This document shows, piece after piece, positions 54,673 to 62,604 of a DNA stretch of 64,000 nt. The stretch comes from Saprospiraceae bacterium (lineage in GTDB: Bacteria; Bacteroidota; Bacteroidia; Chitinophagales; Saprospiraceae). Below the pieces are notes generated by a model. The model made no database searches. It worked only from the letters and a program-made list of their open reading frames with translations, and was not told the DNA's origin. The stretch lies in contig JANWXM010000004.1 in assembly GCA_025055285.1 (NCBI GenBank), positions 1 through 64,000 on the forward strand. Direction: 5' to 3'. Every line of letters begins with the position of its first letter. The first letter of the stretch is position 1. The translations under genes and the position numbers were made by a program.

Positions 54673-56286
54673 TTAGGCAAGGGGAATGCGTTGAGGTGCT
54701 TCAACCCAAATTTTCTCTAGTTGATATATGCCCCATAGGGCAAACGCACAGGCTAGGGTGGTGATAATGGGCTCGGAGCCGAACCAGAATAGACCTACCC
54801 ATGGCAAAATATTGCCTAGTACCACTGCCGCCCAAAAACTCCTGCGATAACGGCCGCGGAGAATCATATTTACTACCGCTTTAGCATCGGTTGTGGGATG
54901 AGGCATGATGAGCTCAATGCCTACCACGATGAGGTTGGCCACAAGCGCCGCTGCCAGCACTTGAGCTGGTATGCCGTTGAGATTAAGTATTTGAGCATTC
55001 TCTACAAGAGCCAAAGCGGCTCCTCCGCCTACTGCGCTGTGCACAAGCATGTGCACCGGTAGCATCGGGCTCTGCCAAAAGTCGCGCCCGCGAGCTTGGG
55101 CAAAGAGAAACGCTGTGTAGATGGCTACAATAACAGCCAAAACCACACCACCTGCCGTGAGCCAAAGGGTTAGGTCAGACCACCCTAACCACGTGGCTAC
55201 CAGCTGAAGCGTTAGTAAACCGCCAAAAAACGTTAGCGCGTAGCCGCCGCGCACCAGCCATGAGCGCCATTGCGGGCGCAAGAGGACGTACAGGAAACGC
55301 TTGGGCTGGTCTAAATCTTTAATCAATAGGGCTGTCGTAAGCAATAGAAATACCAAACTGATACCCGCCGACCACTGTAGCAAGGAACCTCCTTGAGCCT
55401 CTTGACTAATGAACAGCGCAGCACCCAGTAAATAAGCTCCTGACGATATGGCCTTCGTCGTTACGTAAGCAGGGACTTCCCATCCCCACATGATTCCCTT
55501 ATCGGGAATGCTATATACGCGCTTTCCTGGCTGCCCTGTAAGCACTTCAATATTGCGCACCGGAGCCAATTCTCCGTTGGAAGGCACTTCAACAGCAGTG
55601 CTTTTCTCTAATAATGCCTGCACAACATCCTCGCCCGACCAGGCTAGGCGCTCTGTATACTTAGCGTAGTGGCCCACGCCTCGGGCCTGAGCGCTCCAGA
55701 GGTTCCCCTCTGGAATTTCAGCGGCCAGCGGCGAGAGAGAAAATTCGTCGCCGTCTATATAGAACAAATTGGGTTTCGTGCTCTTCTCTGGTTTGCGCAC
55801 TGTCGTTTGGTGGCGCGCTAGCATGATGCTGATTTCCGATGTTGGGTCGTCCATATCTCCTGAAATAATGGCGTGCTCCGGACAAACAACTACGCATGCA
55901 GGCTCTAAGCCGAGATCGATGCGATGTGCACAATAGTTGCATTTGGCAGCGGTATGGGTGTCAGGGTCTATATATAAGGCATCATATGGGCACGCTTGCA
56001 TGCAGGACTTGCAGCCAATGCAGCGCCGTTTATCAAAATCTACAATACCATCAGGGCGTATGAAAAGTGCTTCTACCGGGCAAATCTCGACGCACGGCGC
56101 ATCCGTACAGTGATTGCAGCGCAGCACTGAAAATACCCGCCGCGTATTAGGAAACTTCCCTTTCTCTACTTGCTTGACCCAGGTGCGGAAAACTCCTAAT
56201 GGCACGTCGTGCTCGCTTTTGCATGCCGTAGTGCAAGCATGGCAACCAATGCACTTGCGGTTATCGATGATAAAGCCGTATTTCAT
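54673..56286 (-). CDS. Fused 4Fe-4S electron-transfer / NrfD-DmsC-type membrane subunit (SoeBC-like)
   Basis: 537 residues. Residues 1-190 are a four-cluster ferredoxin-like domain: CIGCHACTTAC, CNHCTDAPCVEICP, CIGCKSCMQACP and CNYCAHRI...CVVVCP. A linker (190-270) leads into a membrane domain with about eight helices (270-530), of the NrfD/DmsC quinone-interacting type. In SoeABC and polysulfide-reductase complexes these are normally two proteins; here they are one. It would pass electrons between the molybdoenzyme and the menaquinone pool. First gene of the operon; the 287-bp upstream gap shows no further gene. Confidence 0.88.
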   Translation of the reverse strand: MKYGFIIDNRKCIGCHACTTACKSEHDVPLGVFRTWVKQVEKGKFPNTRRVFSVLRCNHCTDAPCVEICPVEALFIRPDGIVDFDKRRCIGCKSCMQACPYDALYIDPDTHTAAKCNYCAHRIDLGLEPACVVVCPEHAIISGDMDDPTSEISIMLARHQTTVRKPEKSTKPNLFYIDGDEFSLSPLAAEIPEGNLWSAQARGVGHYAKYTERLAWSGEDVVQALLEKSTAVEVPSNGELAPVRNIEVLTGQPGKRVYSIPDKGIMWGWEVPAYVTTKAISSGAYLLGAALFISQEAQGGSLLQWSAGISLVFLLLTTALLIKDLDQPKRFLYVLLRPQWRSWLVRGGYALTFFGGLLTLQLVATWLGWSDLTLWLTAGGVVLAVIVAIYTAFLFAQARGRDFWQSPMLPVHMLVHSAVGGGAALALVENAQILNLNGIPAQVLAAALVANLIVVGIELIMPHPTTDAKAVVNMILRGRYRRSFWAAVVLGNILPWVGLFWFGSEPIITTLACAFALWGIYQLEKIWVEAPQRIPLA

Positions 56287-56573
56287 AACAATTCGTTTTG
56301 GCCATCTCTAGTAAAAGAAAACGCTAACCTTGCACAGGCCCGCGAAAAAAAAGCGCCTTAAAGGTCGTCTCCTCATTTTAAGTGACGGTGTGACAAAAGT
56401 CACGGCGTGGATGTTAGCTTCCTTATCCCTTCTTTGAGAAAGACCAGTGCAGGTTATCTTACATACAGGGAAATACAACTACGTCGTGTGGGCGACGCTT
56501 TCTCCCTTGCCAACACAGACCGTATCTCTTTAAGATGGCCGTAACTTCGTAGCCGGATAAAAAAGGTCGCAAT

Positions 56574-58961
56574 ATGTATATTCGTCTACTGCTCATCGCG
56601 CTCATCGCCTTCGCTATTAATGCCGTTGCCCAGACGGGTTACTATCGCGTAAAGTTTCCTGACGACTTTACGGTTTACGGCTGCAATGCTAAGGCCGACA
56701 CAATTTATCCGGTTATTGAACAGTACCCTGGATGCCCATTTGCCGTAGCCGTAGGGGTAAAAGACCAAGTTTTCAAACTTAATCAAACCGGTGGCTGTAG
56801 AAAAATTCTCCGAACGTGGACGCTGGTTTACCTCTGCGACTACGACCCTAACAAAGATCCAGTTTTTATCGTAAACCCACCCGACTCCGACATCGGCCCG
56901 ACGCTGTTCGGCATCCCCGCTAATCGAGGTCATTTGCAGTACATTCAAGTCATTACAGTGCTAGACCAAGAAGGGCCGGTCTTTCTAGATTGCCCTACTT
57001 CTGCCGTCACTTTCTGCGATTATACCAACAACGATCCAGCCCAGTATAACAATGGTCACGTAGATCGTTGCGAAGGGCCAGCGAACTTGCGCATCAGGGT
57101 GACAGACGCTTGCTCGAAGAGCGACTTAGTCATTCGATATTGTTTACTCCTCGACATGGATGGCAATGGTACGCAAGAGACTTTTATTGGCAGTAACTCA
57201 CCTAATGCCTGGCCCATTCAACAAACTGTAATTGGGGACACTGTTTCTGCCCAAATAGATTTTCCTCCGGGGTTCGGTCTTCCGTATGGTACCCACAAGG
57301 TAGAGTGGATTGTTAGCGATAACTGCGGCAATCAACGCGTTTGTAAGTACGATTTCATCATAAATGACTGCAAAGCTCCGACTCTTGTCTGCAGAAATGG
57401 GCTAGGAGTGAATATCATGCAGACGGGGATGATTACAGTAGACGAAAAGATTTTCCTTCAACGCGTAGAAGACAACTGTACGCCGGCGAGCCAAATTCAA
57501 ACGGCTATCCGCAAGGCAGGTCAAGGTTCAGGCTTTCCGGCCGGAAGTAAGACGGTGACTTTCGACTGCAGTGAGTTGGGGATTCAGGCCGTTGAGATTT
57601 GGGGACGTGATGCAAGTGGTAATGCGGATTTCTGTCTGACATTCATTGACGTGCAGGACAACATGGGCTCTTGCCCGCCGTCAAACAAATTCAGTGGTAA
57701 GGTCACTACACCTGATGACGACCCAATCGCAAACGTTCAAGTGTCTGTCGTTCAGGCAAGTAAGGCTATTGCTACTGTTCAGACGAACCAAAAGGGCATC
57801 TATGAGGTAGGTAGCCTGAAGGCAGGGTGCAAGTACCAACTGATCCCTTCCTTGTCCGCTTCGGCAAAAGCTGGCATCAACACAGCAGACGTGCTTTTGC
57901 TGGCGGCGCATTTAGACCACGTTCTGCCGCTGACCTCACCTTATCATCTCCTAGCAGCCGATGTGGACAACTCGGGCAGCCTGAATGCTGCCGACGTACA
58001 ACAATTAGTTAAAGTAATCCTTGGCATACAGCAGGGCTTTCCTGCCTATACCTCGGTATGGCATTTCGCTCCAGCACATTTCACCTTTGTCAACTCAGCC
58101 AGTCCTTGGAATACTGCCGTGCCAGTAGCTACGCCACCGTTCTGTATCTCAGGACTAATGGCGCCTCCCAAAGCTGACTTTATCGGATATAAAATTGGTG
58201 ATCTTGATGGCTCTGGTGCAACCTCTTTAAGTTCGTTCTTCGTAAGCGACCGAAATGATGCGCCGCGCTTGGCTTTTGAAACGAAAGACCAGGCGTTTAG
58301 GGCAGGTGATGAAGTAATTGTTAGCATACAGACACCTGACCTCGCTAACCTTGCAGGCTTCCAATTTACACTAGATTACGATACTGATGTACTTAACCTA
58401 CAGAGCATTTTTCCAGATTTGATCTCCGAAGAATGTGTTGCTACCCCCGAAATTGGGCGGATTAGCGCCTGTTGGTATTCTCCCATCATGCTCGATCCGA
58501 CAATTATTGGAAAAAATTTAAAAGCACGAGCACTCGTATTGGTCTTTCGAGCAAACCAAGCGGGAGTGTTGAGCCGCTCCTTGCGCATGAGCTCAAGTGT
58601 GACTGCCGCTGAAGCCTATGAGCGCGACCTCTCGCCCGCAAAAGTCGGCTTGTTTTTCCAGCCCCTGCCCATTGGGCCTAAAGCGGCTGGCTTAAACGGA
58701 GGTCGCTCGCTCGAACTATCCGTACGGCCTAACGTAGTGCTCGACCGCATACAGGCCACCTACTATCTGCCTCAAGCAGGCGAAGTCTTGATTACCCTCA
58801 CCGATGCCTCAGGCAACGTCATCCATGCGCGTCGCTTACAACAAGCAGAAGGTTATCATCAAACCGTCATTGACCTAAACGGAAACGTACGTCTAGGAGT
58901 GTTGTTTCTACGCTTAGAGAGTGCTAGCGGCGTAGAAGTGCAGCGGATAACGAAGATGTGA
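56574..58961 (+). CDS. Secreted cohesin/dockerin-like repeat protein with C-terminal sorting domain
   Basis: 795 residues. Signal peptide (MYIRLLLIALIAFAINAVAQ). The first 370 residues are Cys-rich, HYR-like beta domains (TAVTFCDYTNN-like sequence, WIVSDNCGNQRVCKYDF). A carboxypeptidase-regulatory-like segment (FSGKVTTPDDDPIANVQVSV) is next. Dockerin type I-like EF units follow (GINTADVLLLAAHL and ADVDNSGSLNAADVQQLV), then a cohesin-like domain from about residue 575 (FRAGDEVIVSIQTPDLANLAGFQF split by loops). The C-terminus resembles a T9SS type A domain. The same protein carrying dockerin and cohesin-like parts suggests self-assembly on the surface. Adhesive or structural role is inferred. 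Confidence 0.8.
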   Translation: MYIRLLLIALIAFAINAVAQTGYYRVKFPDDFTVYGCNAKADTIYPVIEQYPGCPFAVAVGVKDQVFKLNQTGGCRKILRTWTLVYLCDYDPNKDPVFIVNPPDSDIGPTLFGIPANRGHLQYIQVITVLDQEGPVFLDCPTSAVTFCDYTNNDPAQYNNGHVDRCEGPANLRIRVTDACSKSDLVIRYCLLLDMDGNGTQETFIGSNSPNAWPIQQTVIGDTVSAQIDFPPGFGLPYGTHKVEWIVSDNCGNQRVCKYDFIINDCKAPTLVCRNGLGVNIMQTGMITVDEKIFLQRVEDNCTPASQIQTAIRKAGQGSGFPAGSKTVTFDCSELGIQAVEIWGRDASGNADFCLTFIDVQDNMGSCPPSNKFSGKVTTPDDDPIANVQVSVVQASKAIATVQTNQKGIYEVGSLKAGCKYQLIPSLSASAKAGINTADVLLLAAHLDHVLPLTSPYHLLAADVDNSGSLNAADVQQLVKVILGIQQGFPAYTSVWHFAPAHFTFVNSASPWNTAVPVATPPFCISGLMAPPKADFIGYKIGDLDGSGATSLSSFFVSDRNDAPRLAFETKDQAFRAGDEVIVSIQTPDLANLAGFQFTLDYDTDVLNLQSIFPDLISEECVATPEIGRISACWYSPIMLDPTIIGKNLKARALVLVFRANQAGVLSRSLRMSSSVTAAEAYERDLSPAKVGLFFQPLPIGPKAAGLNGGRSLELSVRPNVVLDRIQATYYLPQAGEVLITLTDASGNVIHARRLQQAEGYHQTVIDLNGNVRLGVLFLRLESASGVEVQRITKM

Positions 58962-58986
58962 CCAATCGCACACCTCAACTTTATGC

Positions 58987-59026
58987 AATGGCCGAGACGA
59001 GGCATAGACCCTATCTCGGCCATTTT
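58987..59026 (+). terminator. Hairpin terminator after surface protein gene
   Basis: AATGGCCGAGA (58987-58997) and TCTCGGCCATT (59014-59024) form a perfect 11-bp stem with a 16-nt loop, followed by TT; 26 bp after the stop. It sits between convergent genes and could act on both. Confidence 0.65.
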
Positions 59027-59110
59027 ACTTCTTGAAGAGTTCTGCTCGATTTGGCCGCAGAGAAGTCAGTCTTTCCCTTTGCTACAGAGATGAACCGCCT
59101 TGTGAGAAAG

Positions 59111-60244
59111 CTATTCTTCAAACTGACGAAAATAAGGCAGCGCGCGCGCAATGAGCCGTTCAGCAAGTTGTGGATCAGCCTTCAACTGTTGCCGGACAAA
59201 ACCAGCGAAAATATCTTCTAATTGCTCAAATTGCTGGCGCTCGAAGTTAGTAGAGCCTCCTGACGGGGCGTAAATGCGCCGGCGAACAAGGAGTTCAAAT
59301 GCTGTCGGAAAGACCTCTTTCAAACGCATATTGGTAAATTCGATGCTCTGTTCGGGCCGAAGGTCGTCAAGGCTTATCGACACAATAGCTTCATAAATAT
59401 CATTCTGCTGGGCAAAATCCTTCAATTGATGTAAAATTTCTTCACTCGAGCGTTCATAGCATCGGTTAATTTCACATTTGAGCCATGAGCGTGTCGGTAG
59501 AGGCTCAAACGAGACAGCAACTTCAGATGGCGAATGTACCTTTATCCAAAGAAATCCTTTCTCGACGCCTATTTCCGCATCGCTTAAGCGCTCTGTACTG
59601 CCGGCATACCAAGCATTTGGGTGAACAGAAACTCGCTGCATATTGTGCCAGTGGCCCAGCGCTATAAACTGAAAGGCTAAAAGGCGCTCTTCAAGTTCAG
59701 CCGGAAAGGCTTGCTCGCCATACTCGTCCATCAAAAAAGATTTTCCTATAGAAGTGTGGAGGAGCAGAAGATTAAAACAGCCATCGATAGGCGTCATGCG
59801 TTCCAATTCCTTTCGCAGCAACCGCTCGTCGTTGATATGCGGCACACCGTGGATGGCTAGCTCATGGAAGCTATAAGTCTCCCATTGCTGACCACAGATG
59901 GCGTATACGTTTGGGATAGTGCGCAATGCGCGGAGTATGGGACTATTGTAAAAGGTGCGTGGCGTTTCGTGATTACCTGCGATGAGCACTAATGGAATGC
60001 CTGCATCACTCAGGCGACGCAACTGCTCAAAAGCAAAAGTGAGCGCGCGATTGCTCGGGCTTGGACGGTGGAAGAAGTCTCCACTGTGAATTACAGCGCT
60101 AGGCCGTTCTTCTAGTGCTCGAGTAATCACGCGCTCAAATGCGTCGTAAATGTCCTGTTCGCGGGCGTTCACGCCTATATCTTCGTGAACGCGGTCAAAG
60201 GCTTGGAAGCCTAAGTGCGTGTCAGAAAAGTGGAGTATTTTCAT
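59111..60244 (-). CDS. SbcD/Mre11-like DNA repair exonuclease
   Basis: 377 residues. Metallophosphoesterase motifs in order: FSDTHLGF (Asp8, His10), HSGDFFHRPSPSNR, IAGNHETPR, LLHTSIG and ALGHWHNMQ. The C-terminal capping region is present. Mre11/SbcD acts with the SbcC/Rad50 ATPase as a double-strand-break nuclease. No sbcC follows; downstream is a convergent gene and upstream is a metallopeptidase, so the partner must be encoded elsewhere if it exists. The ATG at 60244 gives the normal N-terminus. Confidence 0.9.
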   Translation of the reverse strand: MKILHFSDTHLGFQAFDRVHEDIGVNAREQDIYDAFERVITRALEERPSAVIHSGDFFHRPSPSNRALTFAFEQLRRLSDAGIPLVLIAGNHETPRTFYNSPILRALRTIPNVYAICGQQWETYSFHELAIHGVPHINDERLLRKELERMTPIDGCFNLLLLHTSIGKSFLMDEYGEQAFPAELEERLLAFQFIALGHWHNMQRVSVHPNAWYAGSTERLSDAEIGVEKGFLWIKVHSPSEVAVSFEPLPTRSWLKCEINRCYERSSEEILHQLKDFAQQNDIYEAIVSISLDDLRPEQSIEFTNMRLKEVFPTAFELLVRRRIYAPSGGSTNFERQQFEQLEDIFAGFVRQQLKADPQLAERLIARALPYFRQFEE

Positions 60245-60342
60245 CCTTCGCCAGCCTTTTCAACTGCTGAAAGGGAAGGATAACCTGTTCTCTTTCAATG
60301 CATTGCTTATTCATGCAAGGAAAGAGAGGCTGTCTTTTCCCC

Positions 60343-61029
60343 TTACTCGCGGCTAGCTAAGAAGCGCATGAGCAGCCACAGAAACTGCAGAAGCGCCGCT
60401 AAAGCAGCAGCAACATACGTCATTGCCGCCCAAAAGAGGGCATCCTTGGCACCTTCGTACGCCGCACCGCGCGTAATGCCAGCGCGATCTAGCCAGGCGA
60501 GTGCTCGACGACTAGCATCAAATTCTACCGGCAACGTAATCAAGCTGAACAGGCAGGTGATACCGAAAGCGGCCAACACTACGAGCATAATGGTAGAGTT
60601 GTTCATCATGGCAAAACCTGCTAAGCCTAGCATGAACAAATACTGCTGTATAGATGCCGCAATGTGTACAAGCGGTACTAGACGCGAGCGCATCTGCAAC
60701 ATACTGTAAGCAGTAGCGTGTTGGACGGCGTGACCGCATTCGTGTGCTGCTACTGCTGCCGCAGCAACGCTTCGCCCATGGTATACGTCGTAGCTCAAGT
60801 TAACAGTTTTATCTTCCGGGTTGTAGTGGTCTGTTAACCGTCCTTCAACAGAGGTGATCCGGACATCGTAGATGCCATAAGCTTGTAACATTGCTGCAGC
60901 TACCTCGGCTCCGGTCATCCCTGAGGGAAGCGGCATCTGACTATACTTGTTAAACTTAGCCTGAAGCGTGCCGCTTAAAATCATGCCAATAACCGTAAAG
61001 ACAACGCTAATGACAACAAGGCCTAACAT
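60343..61029 (-). CDS. YugP-type zinc metallopeptidase, membrane-bound
   Basis: 228 residues. An N-terminal helix, then the zinc motif His96-Glu97-x-x-His100 in AAHECGHAVQH, then at least three further transmembrane helices (about 120-165 and 200-225). This is the Zn_peptidase_2 (YugP) family, usually annotated as neutral zinc metallopeptidase with unknown substrates. The conserved DASRRALAWLDRAG segment, often DAsrRA in the family, is present. Not obviously in an operon: 98 bp before the SbcD gene and 56 bp after serS. Confidence 0.88.
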   Translation of the reverse strand: MLGLVVISVVFTVIGMILSGTLQAKFNKYSQMPLPSGMTGAEVAAAMLQAYGIYDVRITSVEGRLTDHYNPEDKTVNLSYDVYHGRSVAAAAVAAHECGHAVQHATAYSMLQMRSRLVPLVHIAASIQQYLFMLGLAGFAMMNNSTIMLVVLAAFGITCLFSLITLPVEFDASRRALAWLDRAGITRGAAYEGAKDALFWAAMTYVAAALAALLQFLWLLMRFLASRE

Positions 61030-61085
61030 AGAACGTTCTTAACTTTTTAATATAAAAACAATGTGTGGGCAAAGGTAGTTCGTTA

Positions 61086-62366
61086 CTATGAAATCATCTT
61101 GAAACCTGTGTATTTGTGCAAGACTTTTGGTATTCGAATGCCTTCTGGTGTCTGATTGTTTTCTAAAAGTGCAGCTACGATACGAGGTAAGGCAAGAGCA
61201 GATCCGTTGAGCGTATGGGTTAGGTGAATCTTGCCCTCGGCATCGCGGTAGCGCAGCTGTAGGCGATAGCTTTGAAATGTTTCAAAGTTAGACACAGAAC
61301 TTACCTCTAACCAGCGCTGTTGAGCTCCTGACCAGACCTCAAAATCGAATGTCTTGGCTGAAGTAAAGCCCATGTCGCCACCGCACAAAAGCACGATTCG
61401 ATAGGGAAGTTCCAGTTTGTTTAGCAAGCGCTGCACATGGCGCACCATTTCCAAAAGAGCCTTATAAGAACGCTGCGGATGTTCGATGCGCACAATCTCG
61501 ACCTTATCGAACTGGTGCACGCGGTTTAGCCCGCGCACGTGCGCTCCCCATGCGCCTGCCTCCCGGCGGAAACAGGGAGTATATGCAGTGTAGCAAATAG
61601 GCAATTCACTCTCTGAAACGATTGCATCGCGCAATAAGTTCGTTACAGGCACTTCCGCCGTCGGAATTAGGTAGAGTCCATCGCGTTCACACACGTACAT
61701 CTGCCCCTCTTTATCGGGGAGCTGACCTGTGCCACGCGCCGTATCTTCATTGACTAAATGCGGCGGCAAGATCTCTTCATACCCTGCTTTGATATTCTCT
61801 TCCAGAAAAAACTGAATGAGCGCGCGTTGCAGTTTAGCGCCTTTGCCTCGGTAAACCGGAAATCCCGCTCCTGTGAGCTTCACGCCCAATTCGAAGTCGA
61901 AGAGGTCATATTTCTTCGCTAAGTCCCAATGAGCCAGGGCATCGTGAGGCAGGGCAGGAAAGGGCTTTTTCCAGTCGCGGACTATTTTGTTGTCCTCAGC
62001 GCCTCTCCCTGCAGGGACGGAGCGATGAGGGCAATTAGGCACTGTATAGAGCAAGCTTTCTAATCGGTTCTTGACCTCCTCGAAGCGTTCCTCCAGCTGG
62101 CGAACATCCTCTTTTTGGGCAGTTACTTTGCTTTTTAGTTGTTCGGCCTCTTCGCGTTTGCCTTGAGCCATGAGCTGTCCAATTTGCGCAGAAAGGCGTT
62201 TATTTTCTGCAAGAAGGTCATCTAATTGCTTCTGGAGGCGCCGGCGTTCATCGTCGGTATGCAAGATTTCATCTAATATTTTGATTTGCTCGGAGGTCCA
62301 GTTGCGCTTGCGCAAGCCTCGAATAATTGCTTTTTTTTCTTCTCGAATGCGTTTGACTTGAAGCAT
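61086..62366 (-). CDS. Seryl-tRNA synthetase
   Basis: 426 residues. Class II synthetase charging tRNA-Ser with serine. The N-terminal coiled-coil tRNA-binding arm (about 30-105, heptads of Leu, Glu and Lys) is followed by the catalytic core. Motif 2 is FRREAGAWGAHVRGLNRVHQFDKVE split over a loop, then GGDMGFTSAKTFDFEVW, and motif 3 LNGSALALPRIVAALLENN. Length is normal. Divergent from rho; the 238 bp between carry both promoters. Confidence 0.97.
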   Translation of the reverse strand: MLQVKRIREEKKAIIRGLRKRNWTSEQIKILDEILHTDDERRRLQKQLDDLLAENKRLSAQIGQLMAQGKREEAEQLKSKVTAQKEDVRQLEERFEEVKNRLESLLYTVPNCPHRSVPAGRGAEDNKIVRDWKKPFPALPHDALAHWDLAKKYDLFDFELGVKLTGAGFPVYRGKGAKLQRALIQFFLEENIKAGYEEILPPHLVNEDTARGTGQLPDKEGQMYVCERDGLYLIPTAEVPVTNLLRDAIVSESELPICYTAYTPCFRREAGAWGAHVRGLNRVHQFDKVEIVRIEHPQRSYKALLEMVRHVQRLLNKLELPYRIVLLCGGDMGFTSAKTFDFEVWSGAQQRWLEVSSVSNFETFQSYRLQLRYRDAEGKIHLTHTLNGSALALPRIVAALLENNQTPEGIRIPKVLHKYTGFKMIS

Positions 62367-62423
62367 GGAAAATGAACACGTATTTTTCGGGCCGAAAGAT
62401 AGAGTGGAATCCTAAAACGGCTT

Positions 62424-62431
62424 TACCTTTG
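62424..62431 (+). promoter_or_regulatory. Candidate rho promoter
   Basis: TACCTTTG, an exact -7 match, 173 bp before the rho ATG, implying a long leader. The -33 element is weak. Confidence 0.5.
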
Positions 62432-62604
62432 CCGTCCATACCTTCCTTTATTTACTCAAGATAGCTTTTGTTAAAAATATTGCACGGCCTACAGTCGCCT
62501 CCATGCTAGGCGGTTTTCCTTCCACAAATTTTTGGCATTAACCCAAGCCTATCTTTCCATCTTGTTAAGTTAAGTATTGCTCGAGAAACCTCCTTTCCTC
62601 ACAT
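62432..62604 (+). promoter_or_regulatory. Rho 5' leader with two alternative hairpins
   Basis: Two short stems compete for the same bases. GCCTA (62487-62491) can pair with TAGGC (62507-62511). CGCCT (62496-62500) can pair with AGGCG (62508-62512), followed by G and four Ts at 62514-62517. The second resembles a weak terminator and the first an anti-terminator. Rho is autoregulated through its leader in other bacteria; attenuation here is inference. Confidence 0.35.
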
